Origin: Pyrenula massariospora
Taxonomy: Eukaryota > Ascomycota > Eurotiomycetes > Pyrenulales > Pyrenulaceae
Length of the DNA: 64,000 nucleotides
NCBI GenBank assembly: GCA_021030905.1
Contig: JAGFMI010000005.1
Span: forward strand, 62,001-126,000
Reading direction: 5' to 3'
Positions within the stretch are counted from its first letter, which is position 1. The number at the start of each line of letters is the position of its first letter. Of the stretch, positions 1 to 12,819 are shown one piece after another. A program made the position numbers and the translations under genes. The notes beneath the pieces were generated by a model that saw only the letters and a list, made by a program, of their open reading frames with translations, did no database searches and was not told the DNA's origin.

Positions 1-67
1 GGAGGCGAACCTTCTTGCATAGGAGTGCGTGGACTTGGTTTGCTTCTTCTCAAAAAAGTAGCTCCTT

Positions 68-999
68 TTGGCTATCATGGAACACCTCTCGACCATTGAC
101 GAGGCCGTTAATCTCGAAAAAATGCAGCGTGGGGAGCTGTATCATGCCTTCACTCCAAATCTTATAGCAGCACGGGTCCGCTGTCAGCACGCCTGTGCCA
201 GACTTAATAGCGCAGGCGAGGTATCTCGACGACGTATGGTGGAGCTGTGGAGGGAGTACGTTTTCCGTTGACCAAATACATATCTCTACTTTCTCGGTCT
301 TCTGACCGGCTGATCGGAGACCTTTTCCCCTTTAACATTCTTGAATTCTTTTCTTATCATAATCTACTACACAGTGTCCTTGGAGACAAGACTCCCCTCC
401 CACCCCCCGCTTCAACGGCAGAGGAGGATGAAAAGCTTTTTACATCAGATCCTTGGGTCGAGCCTCCTGTGAAGATCGATTACGGTACCAACGTCCGTGT
501 CGGGTCTGGCGCATTCCTTAACTATAACACTCTCATGCTAGACACCTGTCTTATCACAATCGGTGCCCGCACCCTTGTAGGGCCAAATTGTCACTTCTAC
601 AGCGGGACACATCCTCTGGACCCGGCATTGAGAAATGGGCTATCCGGTCCAGAATTAGGAAAGGAGCTTCATGTTGGAGAAGATTGTTGGATTGGAGGGA
701 ATGTGACGATCTTACCGGGAGTCACTATAGGGAAGGGGGCTACAATTGGAGCCGGCAGTGTTGTCACCAAGGTACATGGTGTGCAACTGCCAATGTAGTA
801 GCAACGGCTAATCTGACATGTGGTACTGTGTTTATAGGACGTGCCTGCATTTCATGTCGCGGCCGGCAACCCCGCAAGAATCTTGAGACGAATAGAAACT
901 TCCATGGATCCAGAGCAGAGCACAAGCGCTGTACCGGCAAGTAGAAAAGAGATGGAAGGAGCTGAGACAGCTATGGCTGAAGATGAATCGACGAAATAA
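68..999 (+). CDS. Maltose/galactoside O-acetyltransferase-like enzyme (hexapeptide-repeat family)
   Basis: Probably a cytosolic acetyl-CoA-dependent sugar O-acetyltransferase of the LacA/Maa/NodL family. Three exons (68-255, 375-771, 838-999) give 248 aa, a usual length for the fungal members. The introns are 119 nt (GTACGT...ACAG) and 66 nt (GTACAT...TATAG); splicing restores the family motif LWRDVLGDKTPLPPP across the first junction and GSVVTKDVPAFHVAAGNPAR across the second. Order: an N-terminal maltose-acetyltransferase cap (about residues 10-75), then a left-handed beta-helix of hexapeptide repeats (IGARTLVGPN, IGGNVTILPGVTIGKGATIGAG). The motif FYSGTHPLDP holds the expected catalytic histidine at about residue 142. 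The 50-residue Ser/Glu-rich C-terminal tail is not conserved in bacterial relatives. The family is clear; the actual sugar acceptor is not known from sequence. Confidence 0.88.
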
Positions 1000-1287
1000 T
1001 ACGGGTAGATTGATGTTAGCTTGTAATCGGGCGAGACACGGTGCCTTGGATTGGTTAACCGTCTCATTGTCTAGACAAACCCTTACAGAAGCAGGCTTTG
1101 CAACATTGATCGCTAGACTATTACCAAGGAGGAATCTACTGCGCACATGGGTGATCGTTACACTTGCTGGCTTCAACTAGATCAGTCAATTTGAATAGGC
1201 GTGCAAATCGTGCTCGAAGCATGGACTCTGGCGGTGTCCGCTCAAGAAACCCGTACATTATGACTGCACCCTATACGGTACAATGCC

Positions 1288-2172
1288 CTAATCTTCACTT
1301 TTCGAGGATGTTTCCAGCAGTTTTCTCTTCCTCCGTTCCTTGACTTGCCCACCTTCAATTGATTCGATCCGCTGGATCTTGACTGGGGCATAAATTCCAG
1401 TCTTAGTATCTCCAAGCCACGGTATGCGGAGGGGGAGGGTCTTCTCGCGACATATGTCTATTAGCGCTTTTACACCTAACTCTTCGCATTCGAATAGGCC
1501 GAGGAAACCAACGTGCGGCTGGTGGAGGGTTTGAGATAGTTGATGCGAGGAGTTAGGGTGACTGAGAGCAACGAGGCGGATGGAAGGCCTTGAGGGCTGG
1601 GAGGAGGACGCAAGGTAGACTTGGAGGGGTACGTTCTGGACAAGGAGGTTTGGTAGCGTGTTTGGCGTGCAGAGAACTATCGCGAGGGACGTTTGCGAGG
1701 GTGAATCATTATGCTGTGTTGACCTCAGCGCAGCGAGCGACTCAAGGTGACGGGTAATGCTGTTAAAGCCGACCAGAATGTGGCGAGAGATTTCCGGGGC
1801 AGGCGGTGCTTTAGGTTGAAGATTGGTAGAGTTGTTTGAAGACGGGCTTCGTTTCAGATCTCGACGCTGTCGTTTGCGTGCACGTTTACCGTTGGACTTG
1901 GTAAGCAAGTGGGCTCGGTAGGCACCCAACGGCCTGAGGAGACTATTTCTCGTTTAGTTACGGCGACGTATTGGCTTTGCAAGAAACTCACCCACATAGA
2001 AGATCTAGGACTATCTCTTGGTCTTCAAGCGGTAGTTCAGGGCTCAATGAGACGATCAGAGAGAGCAGACCTGTGTCATTTCAAGATTCACTGACATTTG
2101 TTGGAATCCATAAGGACTATCTGTGGCATACAGGACTTTGGTCTTCTGAGCCTGGCGCGGCATTTCCGGCAT
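1288..2172 (-). CDS. pop3: RNase P/MRP subunit Pop3-like
   Basis: Likely protein subunit of nuclear RNase P and RNase MRP, which process pre-tRNA and pre-rRNA. I infer three exons on the minus strand: 2172-2096, 2042-1992 and 1942-1288, with introns of 53 nt (GTCAGT...TGAG) and 49 nt (GTGAGT...ATAG), giving 260 aa. Splicing yields the continuous stretch PELPLEDQEIVLDLLCGLLR followed by PLGAYRAH, the N-terminal signature I associate with fungal Pop3 proteins (WPE.....ILDLLCSLL.PIG.YR). A basic block (KRARKRQRRDLKR) follows, then a region with hydrophobic strands reminiscent of an L7Ae-like fold, and a basic tail (VKERRKRK). It is divergently transcribed from the large ubiquitin protease. The assignment rests mainly on the N-terminal motif; the first exon is the least certain part. 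Confidence 0.68.
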
Positions 2173-2904
2173 GATCAGACTTTAGGACAGGGCTAGAGAG
2201 ATTCAGCATTGTATTTTGCCAGGACGGCGGACTCTGTAGGAGAATTTTCGCCGAAGGAATAAATATTGAAATAGGCTTGGAAAATTATATGATGTGTGAT
2301 GTCACTCTATTCGATGTGAGACGCGTCGCGTAGCCGCAGCCAATCAGCAGCTGGGACGGCCTTTGACGATGGCAGCCTGGGCCTAGCGTGCGAGGGAGGG
2401 CCATAGCTCCCGCCGCACTTCTTGGGTTCTTCTAGGCCGCTCCGGCAAGGCTGATGCCATCCCCAGAAACGAGCGTTGACCGTCTGAATTTTCACAATAC
2501 CCTCTGGCCCGGCCGTTCTTGCAACTGCGTTTGGAGTTTGGGTTCTTGCTGCACGGGATTGTCCTTAAAGGCTTCCATGCGTCTCCCGGATTGAGAGCCG
2601 CCCTGCCCCTCCTCGTGTATCGTGTATCGGACCTGCCTTTGCCATCCGTGAACTCCGCCTTCCATCTCCATGACAACGATGGCTTCTGTTGCTGGAACCG
2701 ATCTGACCGCCTTCACCTAGGGTTTGGTTTACTGCTGAAAACGAACTCACCTCCGAGCCCGCACAGGAAAGCACGTGATTAGCCTTGTCCCCCGCGCCTT
2801 CCTTGTCCGCCCACTTTCATTCACACAAGCCCTCATGTGGAGCCTCAGTCATCTTGGCACATAGCATGTGTCCCTTGGACTCTTGCACCAGCACATCTTC
2901 CCCC
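2173..2904. promoter_or_regulatory. Divergent intergenic region between pop3 and the USP gene
   Basis: About 730 bases that should hold the promoters of both flanking genes. Several short overlapping frames on both strands around 2300-2780 have no recognisable protein content and look like chance openings in a GC-rich stretch. The USP reading frame is open back to 2785, so its 5' boundary could lie inside this interval. No core promoter motif stood out. Confidence 0.4.
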
Positions 2905-5900
2905 ATGACGGAATCATCTCGAGCCCGGAGTCTCTCTATGGACATGGCTGACCTCCCCCAAGACCGGAAGCGACCTCGTCTTGATGTTGACGGCAATGAG
3001 CCTGCTCTGACTGAGGACATCCCCACTGAGGAAGCGACGGCGGCGGCAGCAGCACCAGCTGAGGATCCAGCCTCGTCTGCACTGGAGACAGGAAGTCGCG
3101 ACCCCGACTCTCACCCGTCGCCCCCGCCCAAAATGGAAACTTCTCCAAACAGGCTCTCGGGGCAAGTGACCATCAATACTCGACTATCCGAAGTATCTCC
3201 ATCGCATTTGGACAGTCTTCAAATCAACGATTCGCACAATGTCTCTATAGATTCGGACACCAACCTCCACGAGCAAACCCAGTCTATGGATTCGACCACT
3301 ACCATAACAGACGCAGCGCACCCACGCTCGCCAAGTGAGACCCCGGAGATCCAAGCCGCCCTCGTCGATGATGAAGATCCATCCACCACCACAACCTCTT
3401 GGCATTCTGTCTCCGGCGGCAGTCCAAACATTGAGCAAGGAACCGTTGCAGACAGCTTCCCTGGCGCTGGTGGACCTGGGAACACCGTTCGCAAAGCCGT
3501 TGGTGATCTGGACGCTGCGTCGCAAGCACTTCAACTCGGTACCGAGTACGCGCCTGTCTGGATGAAGCTTATCGCAGACTGGCTCCGAAGGTGGCTGGCA
3601 GGACATCCCGATCTCTGTTGGAGCGAGATTGAAAAAGAAAGGTCGTTTTGGGTCAACTTTCCCAAACTAGTCGATCGCTGTTTCACACCACAGTAAGAGG
3701 GTATTCTGATTGCTGCAGATGTAATTGACGCTAACCGAATCCATAGAATCTCCGATCAGTGGATTGCTCCAGAAGCCAAAGATTTAATACAGCTATTGAA
3801 GGATTTCATAGTGCTGACCGTGTCGTTTATCGCACTGGATCTTGAACGAAACTCTCAAATGTCGCTTAACAGCGAAACTCGGCTCCAGTGGGAGCCTCTC
3901 AGCCGGCCTTACCTACACCAGCTTTACAAGATACTGAACTTCGAGGAAAACGCACTCTTCATCCAGCTTCAAAAAATTGATGATTTTTCTCCTCCGCGAT
4001 TCGTGGCGTCTCTAGAAAGCGATATGATAGATCAACCGTCATATCTTCTCAGCAAAATCTCCACTCTATCTGACCGGATCATCGAATTGCTTCCTCAAAA
4101 GCCGTCCTTGACGCGTACATTGATACCCATTCTCCATTGTACATTGGCAACTGCCGTACTTGGAACCAAGCTGAAGACCGGTCCTTTGATTGCGATGTCA
4201 AATATCACGAGCATGAATGAGTTTGCAATTTCCAGCTGCACAAAGGCGAGTGATGCTATCGAAAAGGCCATATCGAAACAGTCTCAGTGGCTTACCGTCG
4301 ATAATAGCGTAGAACTATTCTTTGCCATTGAGAATACATACGTGGTGCTTGCCCAGCAAGACGATGCTTTAGCCCAGAGGTTATTCAGTAAAGCTGACTT
4401 ACAAGATTTTGGCTGCGATATAACTGTGCCGCCAGAGATCATTGGTGTGGCATGGAAATTTCGCATGCTGAAGCAATGCATTACCTCCGGTCGTATGGAG
4501 CTGCGCGTTCATGGCCTCGAGACCATACAGAGCGAAATTGAGCGAGTGTGGCGCCAATACAGCCCTTTACTGGGGAACAGCGATGTTCGACCTCCTCTCA
4601 TTAGATACCTGATATGGTTTATCAGGCAATATAAGCTGATCGACTATCTGGTGGGAGCTGACTCACACCTGCAACTCATCAACCGAAGTGCGCGGCTGAT
4701 TCAATTTCTTGTTCTCAATGACGCATACGTGGATGAAGATCTGGATACTATGTGGCGTTCTATAACTGACAATCAAGGAGCGCGGCTGGTAACCGAGGTC
4801 CTGAATGTTTTAAGCAGTAATTTTCAACTCTTTTCGTTGAATCAGGTGCTGCAAATCTGTGAGAAGCTCATGGATCTTGAAATCAGTAGATTTGATTCAA
4901 GAGTGGAAGTATTCTCTTACGAGGCGACACAGGCACTCCTGAAAAAGCTTAGATCTGCTAATCTGCCCTTGGATCCTCTACCATTGAGACTCGCTCTACG
5001 AATATTCCGCGATGCAAAGATGTCTAGTGGTCTTTCCATGGAAGATGTAAACCGATTGCGCATATTGGCATTTCATCACGTTCAACTCAACATTTCGTAT
5101 GGCATCCAAGCAGCGGACGAGGAGAAATTTATACGGGAATGTGTCTCGGACATTGAGAGCCAGAACGATTCGGCCGTCAGCAGCATCTGGGCCCTTCATG
5201 TTTTAATCTACAACAACACTAAGCACTATGCGCCAAAACTTGCAACCAACTACAATCTCACGGGTCTGCTAATCGATACACTCTTGCGACATTTGGAAGT
5301 ATTCCGCTCTGAAGGTGAAGTTGGGTTCATCTTTCGCGAGGACCTGTGGAAGTTGTTATTGACCTTAGGTTATATCATCCTCGAATGCCCAGACTTTGTA
5401 ACCCAAGAACAGATCGGACTTTTGTGGAATGACGTTTTTCTCTCTGATACGCTTAACAAAGCTGCGCGAGACATTGCTTGGGACTGGCTGTCGCGAACTA
5501 TCAACGAAGCCAGGGTGCCTAATCCTTTTGTTGAGCGGCTCACGAACGACTACATTCCAAAGGTGCGACCAAAAGACTTCCATCACTGGATGTTGGGCTT
5601 TGTCCAAAACACGGTTGAATATGAACTACGTGGTAGTGCTCCAATTTTGGCCAGTGAAAACACCGCTGTCTTGATACCCGGGATAGAGAGAATCTGGAAA
5701 TTTATTCTGGAGGCTAGTGCGGATAATATAGGTCAGCTGGCTATGACCTTCATGATCAATACGTATCTGGATCATTCATATATCACACGTCGGCCATCAA
5801 ACTCGGTCGAAACGGCCCACGTCGCCTTAGCGGACCGCTGCGTGAAACAGATCTTAGACGCAGCGTCGAGACTAAAAGCTTTTACGGATGGAACACTAAG

Positions 5901-8900
5901 CGGAGAAGACGAGCCTATGGTCATTGTTGCCTCGGAAGAAGAGATATATTTGGTCGAACTACAATTCGGCCGATCCCTTTCTTTGCTTCGCCAGTTTCTT
6001 CAGGGATTGAGGTCACGACCCCATTTCAGCCCCCGACCCAGCCAAGAACGACGATTGAATGTACCATCCACATACCCTTCGTTGAAAGGAAAGGAAATTC
6101 GCTTGAGGTATTCAACAAACGGTGGCAAGTCAGCGGTCTCAAATGCAGAGCTTGTGATCGGGAATGAAAACACTGCGCATGAGCTAGCTGAATATTTAAT
6201 TGCCTTGACAGGGTTCACAAAGATAAATGTGCTGTCCATGGGACAGCGCCTGTTTTTGCACGAAAATATGGACAAATTGGAATCATTGCAACTTGGTCAG
6301 CATCCTGTGGTTGTATGGAAGGGGCTAGACGCAGAAGAGAGACGAGGATCCGGATCTAGTCTTCGCGCGTCTTCAGCTGTCGAAGCTGAAGTTCTAAAAC
6401 ACTTCGATCAACTCTGCAGGCTCTTGGAACTTGAGGATCGGCATGCAAAGGAAATGTATGACTTTTTGATACAATTTCCCGCTCCATGCTCTGTACAGAC
6501 CCTAGTTGGGCCTGTGAGTCTCACAGTACCTTTGAAGTTCCCGACTGAAAAGCCCTACAAATTTCTATACGTGCTCACGGTGTTGCGAACAGAGCTAGAA
6601 CTTGAAGTCTTTGCAAACCCACCTAATGAAGGACGCATCCTTCAAGCAGTGCAAGCAATTGCCTATACTTTTAATCAAGCATGGGCTTCAGAGGCAGATG
6701 TGACGGTCAGAGCTCTTATTGCCAACCAGGTGGTCAATTGTCTGCACCTCGCTTTGCAGGCCCGTCTTTCTCAATCGGTCTCTCAGTCTTTGTTTTTAGA
6801 CCCTACTGCAATGGCGAGATATTTGTTGCGCTTGAGTCAGGGAATTGCAGACTCTCCAGGGAAAGAGCACTATGGTTTACCAGCAGACTCACTTCTTGGC
6901 AAGGCCTGTGCTGTAATCATGGAAGCTTCCTTGCACGAACCGCGCGTTTGGCAAGCCCTGCAGGGTACAGATGAGGTACCCGATTTAATGAAGCAACTTC
7001 TCCTCGAAGATGAAAGGACAGAGATGCGCCGAGCTCTAGCTGAATCCATCTTCAGTCTCAGTGGGCTTCCACCGACACTGCAAGGTCTCAAAGTACCTCC
7101 AACTAATCCACTCAGCTCTAGATTTTCTGCAACCAACATACAGCAATTCTTACTTCAAATATGGTCTATCATCAAACAGTTGCTTCCAAGAGCGGTTACT
7201 TTTCCCACTCGCTCAGAGCAGTTGTTCGAAGTTGCACAAGCTACGTTATCGCGTATAAAAGAGCTTCTATCTGAGGACGAAATTACTGCTACTTGCGAAG
7301 ATTGGTGGAACATCGTCGCCAAATACGAACATCGAGATGTCGTTGGACATCCGGCGTCAGACTTTGTGATACCAGGATTTGCAAGATTATTACTCGAACT
7401 TAGTCAAATCTCCGATGCTTGGGACGGCAATTTTGACCGAAAAATTCTCTTGAGAGCCATTTTTGCAGGACCCTTGTTCCCAGAGACACCTTTAGAGGCA
7501 CAAAGTCTCACACTTGTCCCTAAGGTTCCAATATTGCAGAGCCAGACGAGATCCGATCTATACGAGCTTGTATATCGACTCATACATGAACCGGACGACT
7601 TGTTGACGACATTGGATCTCGTTTTAGGTGTTAATGTTGAAGACGATAATTTCCTTCTCTTCCCTGGTGGTCGCCTCCTTCTTCGTTCTGAGCAAGGTTT
7701 CGCAGGTTTGCGTAATCTCTCTAATACCTGCTATCTGAACTCGCTCTTCACGCAGCTCTTTATGAATATGGAATTCCGAGAGTTTGTCATCAATGCCAAA
7801 ATCACAGACACCAGACAACAAGTATTACTTTACGAACTGGGACAGCTTTTTGCCTCCATGCAAGGTACCTGGAAGAAATGGGCAGATCCGTCTCTGGTGG
7901 TCGATAACATAGAGACCTTCGAGGGGAGTCCTATCGATATAAACATCCAAATGGATGTGGATGAATTCTTCAATTTACTGTTTGATCGGCTTGAAGGGCA
8001 GATTCCGCAGTCGCAGGACAAGCAAAAGTTCCGATCGCTATACGGGGGACAACTTGTACAACAGATGAAGTCTAAGGAATGCCCACACATTTCGGAGAGA
8101 CTAGAGCCATTCTCCGCCATACAGTGCGAGATCAAAGGCAAGACGGATCTTGAAGAGAGTTTAAGAACTTATGTTGAGGGTGAGATCATGCAAGGTAATG
8201 ACAAATACCTGTGCACATCTTGTAATCGACACGTGGATGCTGTCAAGCGTGCTTGCCTGAAGGATGTCCCAAATAATGTGATCTTTCACTTGAAGCGCTT
8301 CGACTTTGATATGACAACTATGACGCGATGCAAGGTCAACGACGAGTTTCGGTTCCCTGACCGCATCGATCTTACGCCGTACAAAGTTGAATCGTTGAGT
8401 GATCTCGACATTCCACGGTCGCCTGATGTATTTGAGCTCGTAGGAGTCCTTGTTCATCAGGGCACTGCCGAAACGGGCCATTATTATTCATACATTCGAG
8501 AGCGACCAACTTCAAAATTATCCAATGATTCTTGGGTCCACTACAATGATGCTGATGTGTCTGATTTCGATTATCGAAAAATCAACGAGTGCTGTTTTGG
8601 TGGCCAGGAATATCCGTTTCGGACTCTAAAAATCAACAATGCTTACATGCTGTTCTACCAGCGAGTGTCAAGCCTCCAATCTTTTGCTTGCACCTATAAG
8701 CACCCGGGAGGTCCAGATCCCTTCCATTTGCCTGTTCCACGAGAGCTCGGGAATAAGATCGCTATGGACAATGAGCAATTCGTCCGTGACTATTGTGTCC
8801 AAGACGTTTCGCATGCCATATTCATAAGAAGGCTGCTCGATAGAACTATGCCACTCCCTCGAGAATCCTGCTCAGAAGTTCACAAGCTCGAAAATATGGC

Positions 8901-10510
8901 TCTGTCGACTGCATTCCTTTACGTTAGGAACGTGTCTTCTCGGACTAGAGGATATCCAGAAGTGGAAACAAGCTGTCACCACCTTATTGAGTGTTGTAGC
9001 AAGTGCGCGAGGTGTTCTGAAAGAATTCTGAAGTTAATGCAGAAGGCTCCCGAGAAATTGGCCAACATGCTACTTTATCATAGCGAGCGAAATTTCCGAC
9101 GCCTTGTCGTGGAACTCGTACTAAGCTGCTTGCGTTCCATTCGATCGACACACTCAAAGGTCGCAAAATCTGCCGTTAAGGCGTTTGTCAATTTACTTGG
9201 AAGCTTCTGGCCTGACCTTTACTCCTGGTATCGTGCTACTAATGAGTATTTTATCCTCCTAGAAGGCATTCTCAGCCTCGGAGATTTTGCGATCCACCTC
9301 CTTGTCGATGAGGACTGGCTCAAACGGTGCCTAGAACTGATCTATATTCAACGACCATACAACGAACTCATTGAGCATCCCAAACAATGGCGCAGCTACT
9401 CCCGTCTTCTCCATCACGCTCAAAGTCATTACAAAATCCCGCATCCACAAATGATTGTCTTTTTCAGCAGCTTTATCAAACACTTCAACCTTTGTCGACC
9501 GAATCGAGATCCGCCGAACGGCCTTATCAAGATGAACGACGATGAATGGGCCATGTTTGGACCCCTCCCTCGTAGTCATGGACAGGGTATGTTCTTCGTC
9601 TGGCTCGACGAGGTCATCCGCCTTGAGTGGAATCGGAACGCCGTCGACGTAATAATCGAAACCCTTCTTGGTCAACTAGAATTGACCCTCTTCGTTAGAA
9701 ACACTTTGGAGTCTGGACTATATAATGAAGACGCGGCATGCTTCCTAAAACCAATACTGACATTTTCCAAGGCTTGCTTGAGGCCCGAGGCCATTGCGCA
9801 TTGTATAAACACCTTGTTTGGTGGATATGAAGGCCTTGGTCCATCAGACTCTACTCTGATCTTGCATTGGGAATTGTGCTTTTCCGAGTTTGTGACTGAG
9901 TTGGTGAAGATAAATACGTTAGATTCAAGTTCCGATCCAAATTCGACCATGATGATAGCAATGGGCAAGGCAAAGGACTGGACTCCCTACCTACTGCTCT
10001 CAAGAACAGCCTCCGTTCGCAGAGAGACTTTACAAGCCATGCAAGACCTAATCACTCTCCACATGGACAACCACGAGCCAGGAAGTAATGTGTACAGCCA
10101 TGCCATGGAATCAATCGCGCATATGTGCGAGAAGAGCGTAGCAATACTCAGTGACAAGCATAACCGTCCGGGACAGCCCCGAATCCTGCAAACCGTCCAA
10201 ATCGAGGAGATGGAGCTCTTGATGCAAAAAATCAAAGAAACTTTCTCGACTGGAGAAGACGCGGGATATGAACTCCCTGTAAAGGCAGACGGTAAAGTCA
10301 AGAATGAGCATGGATTAGTCAGCGCTGATAATAGATGCAGAAGTCATCCGTGCTCTTGCCGAGATTTCGGAGGTTGTGCAAGAAATCGAGTCAGACGGTA
10401 AGCAATGATCGTTTATATTGTCCTGCAATGCTGATTGCTTAGTAGATCTTCAGTACGGATCGGAAGAAGACGACTCGGTGTCACTTGATGAATACGGGGA
10501 AAGCCCATAA
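2905..10510 (+). CDS. Very large ubiquitin carboxyl-terminal hydrolase (USP34/USP9X class)
   Basis: Cysteine protease that removes ubiquitin from proteins. Four exons (2905-3692, 3747-10291, 10335-10397, 10446-10510) give about 2,486 aa. The three introns are 54, 43 and 48 nt, and the last two sit within 160 nt of the stop. An acidic, Ser/Pro-rich N-terminus with a basic nuclear-type motif (DRKRPRLD) is followed by a long helical-repeat region, then a possible ubiquitin-like segment at about residues 1040-1120 (LKGKEIRLRYSTNGG). The catalytic domain lies at about 1580-1900: Cys box GLRNLSNTCYLNSLFTQLF with Cys near 1591, a zinc-ribbon CxxC pair (CTSC), and His box ETGHYYSYIRE with His near 1841, then WVHYNDADVSDF. 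A helical C-terminal region ends in an acidic tail (YGSEEDDSVSLDEYGESP). Both catalytic boxes look intact. The start at 2905 is chosen because MTESSRARS leads into the usual type of N-terminus; the frame is open from 2785. Confidence 0.9.
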
Positions 10511-11379
10511 ATGCTCTTGTTAAAGTGCCGCCTCTGAATCACGCCTGACGTCCAAAACGGGGAAGACAATTTCGCTTGAGCATGGTGTTCTGTCGCCGAG
10601 TCACGACAGCAAGAGCCACTATCTTTCTTTTTCTACCCAATTTCCTGTTTTCTGGCGAAATACCTTTCCAATTCAAAAGCTGCCTTTCACGGCCCGCAAA
10701 GTTATAAACAGGTGTTGCCGTTCGTAGCATCATGCTGGTTCTGACTTTGCCCAATAGAGACCCGCCTGTAAAGCTGCTTTCCATTTGTTTGTGGTTTACT
10801 CGATAGAAAGTGATGGAAACTTTGGTTATATCGGCGTTTGGGAATTACGATGAGGGATGATGATCCATAACAATCAAGTAAGATGCCTTGGGCAGTTTGG
10901 AGCGAGCAATTGCGATGAGGCGGCGTTTTATACTGGGACAAGCATCGGTTTCTAGCGATCTCACTGAAGCTTTAGGGTCGAGTGACAAAGACTGGACTTG
11001 CATTGCATTGCGCGCTTGATGGCGACTGGACTTTTTTTTCTTTCTCTTTTCACATTCCTGGTTTTGGTCATTGGAGTTCAGCTGGGTTTGTTTCTTCTCA
11101 TTAGGCGAGACATTCTAAAATAAGGTCTACCTAAGGGTGTGGCCGAAGGATTACGAGCTTCAGAAGCGAAGACAATGTGGAAGCTCGCAATGTTCCAAAC
11201 TTGACACTACCGTGGCTATGCTGTAGCTCGTGTTCCGCACAATCACTTCACTCCGTGAGCTTGAAGGAGCCGAAGACCGCGAAGAAGGGATGGTTGGTGG
11301 CAGACATCTCGAAGTGATTCCGCTCCACTGGCTTCCCGTAAGAATGATCTACCAATGCAACTCATAGGCCCTAAACATA
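10511..11379. other. Convergent intergenic stretch
   Basis: About 870 bases between the 3' ends of the USP and TFIIE-alpha genes. Only short frames without protein character are open here. A T-run at about 11032 follows a GC-balanced region; either side could carry the 3' UTRs. I see no RNA gene or repeat. Confidence 0.4.
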
Positions 11380-12819
11380 TCACACCACGTCTTCAAATGC
11401 ATCGTCCCCTTCATCTTCGTCCGAGGTACCCTCTTCTTTTTGCTCAGTTCCATTTTCTGCGACCTCATTCACATTTCCTCTACCACCTCTGATGCTCAAT
11501 TCCTCGACAGCGCGATTTCCATTCTCTGCCACTGTCCCGTCTTTCTCAAATTTAACTTTCTTCTCCCCTCCGTTGAGGTCTCCATTGGTAAGCCCTTCTT
11601 CCGTGTCCTTCAATTTCCTTTTCGCTGGCGACGAGCCCCCAGGTGGAGGATTTGGTGTCAACGCATCTTCAAATTCGTCCTCTTCTCCGTCCTCGTCGTC
11701 CTCGTCATCGTCCTCATCTTCTTCGTTCTCTTGCCTTTCCGCTCTAAGCCGCCGCTCCTCCTGCTCCTTCTCCATATCTTCCCAGTACTTCCGCATCGCT
11801 GCATCCTGCTCATTTGTCTCTTTTTCCGTAGCTGTCTGCCCCGAAACGTCTTTAAGCCGCACTTCTTCCTCTTCTATTTTCGCATCTGTCCCTGCTATCT
11901 CTCCACTCTGCTGCTGCTGTTGCAACCCAGTAACGGTACTCTCCTTAATCCAGCTCGGTAACACATTCTGCCTTGCCTTCTCCTCTCTTAATCTCTCCCT
12001 CTCTTCCTCCTCCCTCCTACTCAGCTCATCCCCACTCGTCAGACTGACCGCCAAATTCCTCGCATCCGTCTGCTCCACGCCCCCGGTCCCCGCTCTCGCA
12101 GTCCTCAACCCAATGCCTAGCGCCGCCTGCCGATTGGCCACCTCATAATTCTGCCCCTTCCCCCCTTTCACCTCTTTCCTCCGTTCCCACGCGCTCTCAA
12201 ACGTCGTCTCCGGCACCTCCAACCCATCAATCCTCTGCATCAGCTTCACAATCTTCTCCAGCTGTCCCGCCAACCTCGCCAGTTTCTCATGCCCGACCAT
12301 CAAACTCGGATCATCCGCGTCCTTGCCCGCGTGGATCGGCATGACCATCTGCCCGCAGCGCTCGCACTCGAAGTGCCCGCCCGCCGCCGAGGTGCGCAGC
12401 GTCATGACGTCTAGGTCGCTGTACTCGCGCCCGCAGGTCCGGCAGAGCCACTCGGATTTCTCCGTCTTGAGCTTGTCGGCCGACTCGTACATCTCCTTGA
12501 CCTTGCCCTCGAGCTTCCACACCTTGTACTTGACCGCGTCGACCGCGCGGTGGAAGTCGACGTAGAAGTAGTCGCGGGGCACGGCCTTTTGGTAGCCGTC
12601 CTTGCTCTCGGCGCGCGTGTGCGAGGTGATGAGGCGGGCGGCTTTGAGGGGGGCGAGGAGGCGGTTGAGTTCTTTTTTCTGCGGGCCGAGGAGCGTGGTG
12701 AGGTCGTCGTGGGTGAGGACGGAGTGGGTGAGGAGAGCGTCGAGGATGAGAGGGTTGTGGGGGGGTTGGGAGTAGAAGGTGCGGACTACGGTTCGGAGGA
12801 GCGTGGATGCGAGGTCCAT
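11380..12819 (-). CDS. tfa1: Transcription initiation factor TFIIE subunit alpha
   Basis: Large subunit of TFIIE, which acts at RNA polymerase II promoters by recruiting TFIIH and helping open the DNA. Single exon, 479 aa, close to the yeast protein's length. Residues 1-110 form the winged-helix domain (MDLASTLLRTVVRTFYSQ and a wing rich in basic and aromatic residues, KAVPRDYFYVDFHRAVDAVKYK). A zinc ribbon follows with ligands Cys126, Cys129, Cys152 and Cys155 (CRTCG...CERCG). The C-terminal half is low-complexity: a Glu/Arg-rich helix, an acidic run around residues 360-375 and the acidic terminus DEDEGDDAFEDVV, which in known TFIIE-alpha contacts TFIIH p62. The family match is strong throughout, and the start is the only sensible Met. 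The 5' end lies upstream of a 600-base gap to Pan2. Confidence 0.93.
   Translation of the reverse strand: MDLASTLLRTVVRTFYSQPPHNPLILDALLTHSVLTHDDLTTLLGPQKKELNRLLAPLKAARLITSHTRAESKDGYQKAVPRDYFYVDFHRAVDAVKYKVWKLEGKVKEMYESADKLKTEKSEWLCRTCGREYSDLDVMTLRTSAAGGHFECERCGQMVMPIHAGKDADDPSLMVGHEKLARLAGQLEKIVKLMQRIDGLEVPETTFESAWERRKEVKGGKGQNYEVANRQAALGIGLRTARAGTGGVEQTDARNLAVSLTSGDELSRREEEERERLREEKARQNVLPSWIKESTVTGLQQQQQSGEIAGTDAKIEEEEVRLKDVSGQTATEKETNEQDAAMRKYWEDMEKEQEERRLRAERQENEEDEDDDEDDEDGEEDEFEDALTPNPPPGGSSPAKRKLKDTEEGLTNGDLNGGEKKVKFEKDGTVAENGNRAVEELSIRGGRGNVNEVAENGTEQKEEGTSDEDEGDDAFEDVV

Noticed and set aside
2383-2782. Overlapping frames on both strands upstream of the USP
   Set aside because: Four mutually overlapping short frames with no protein features; typical of a GC-rich promoter.
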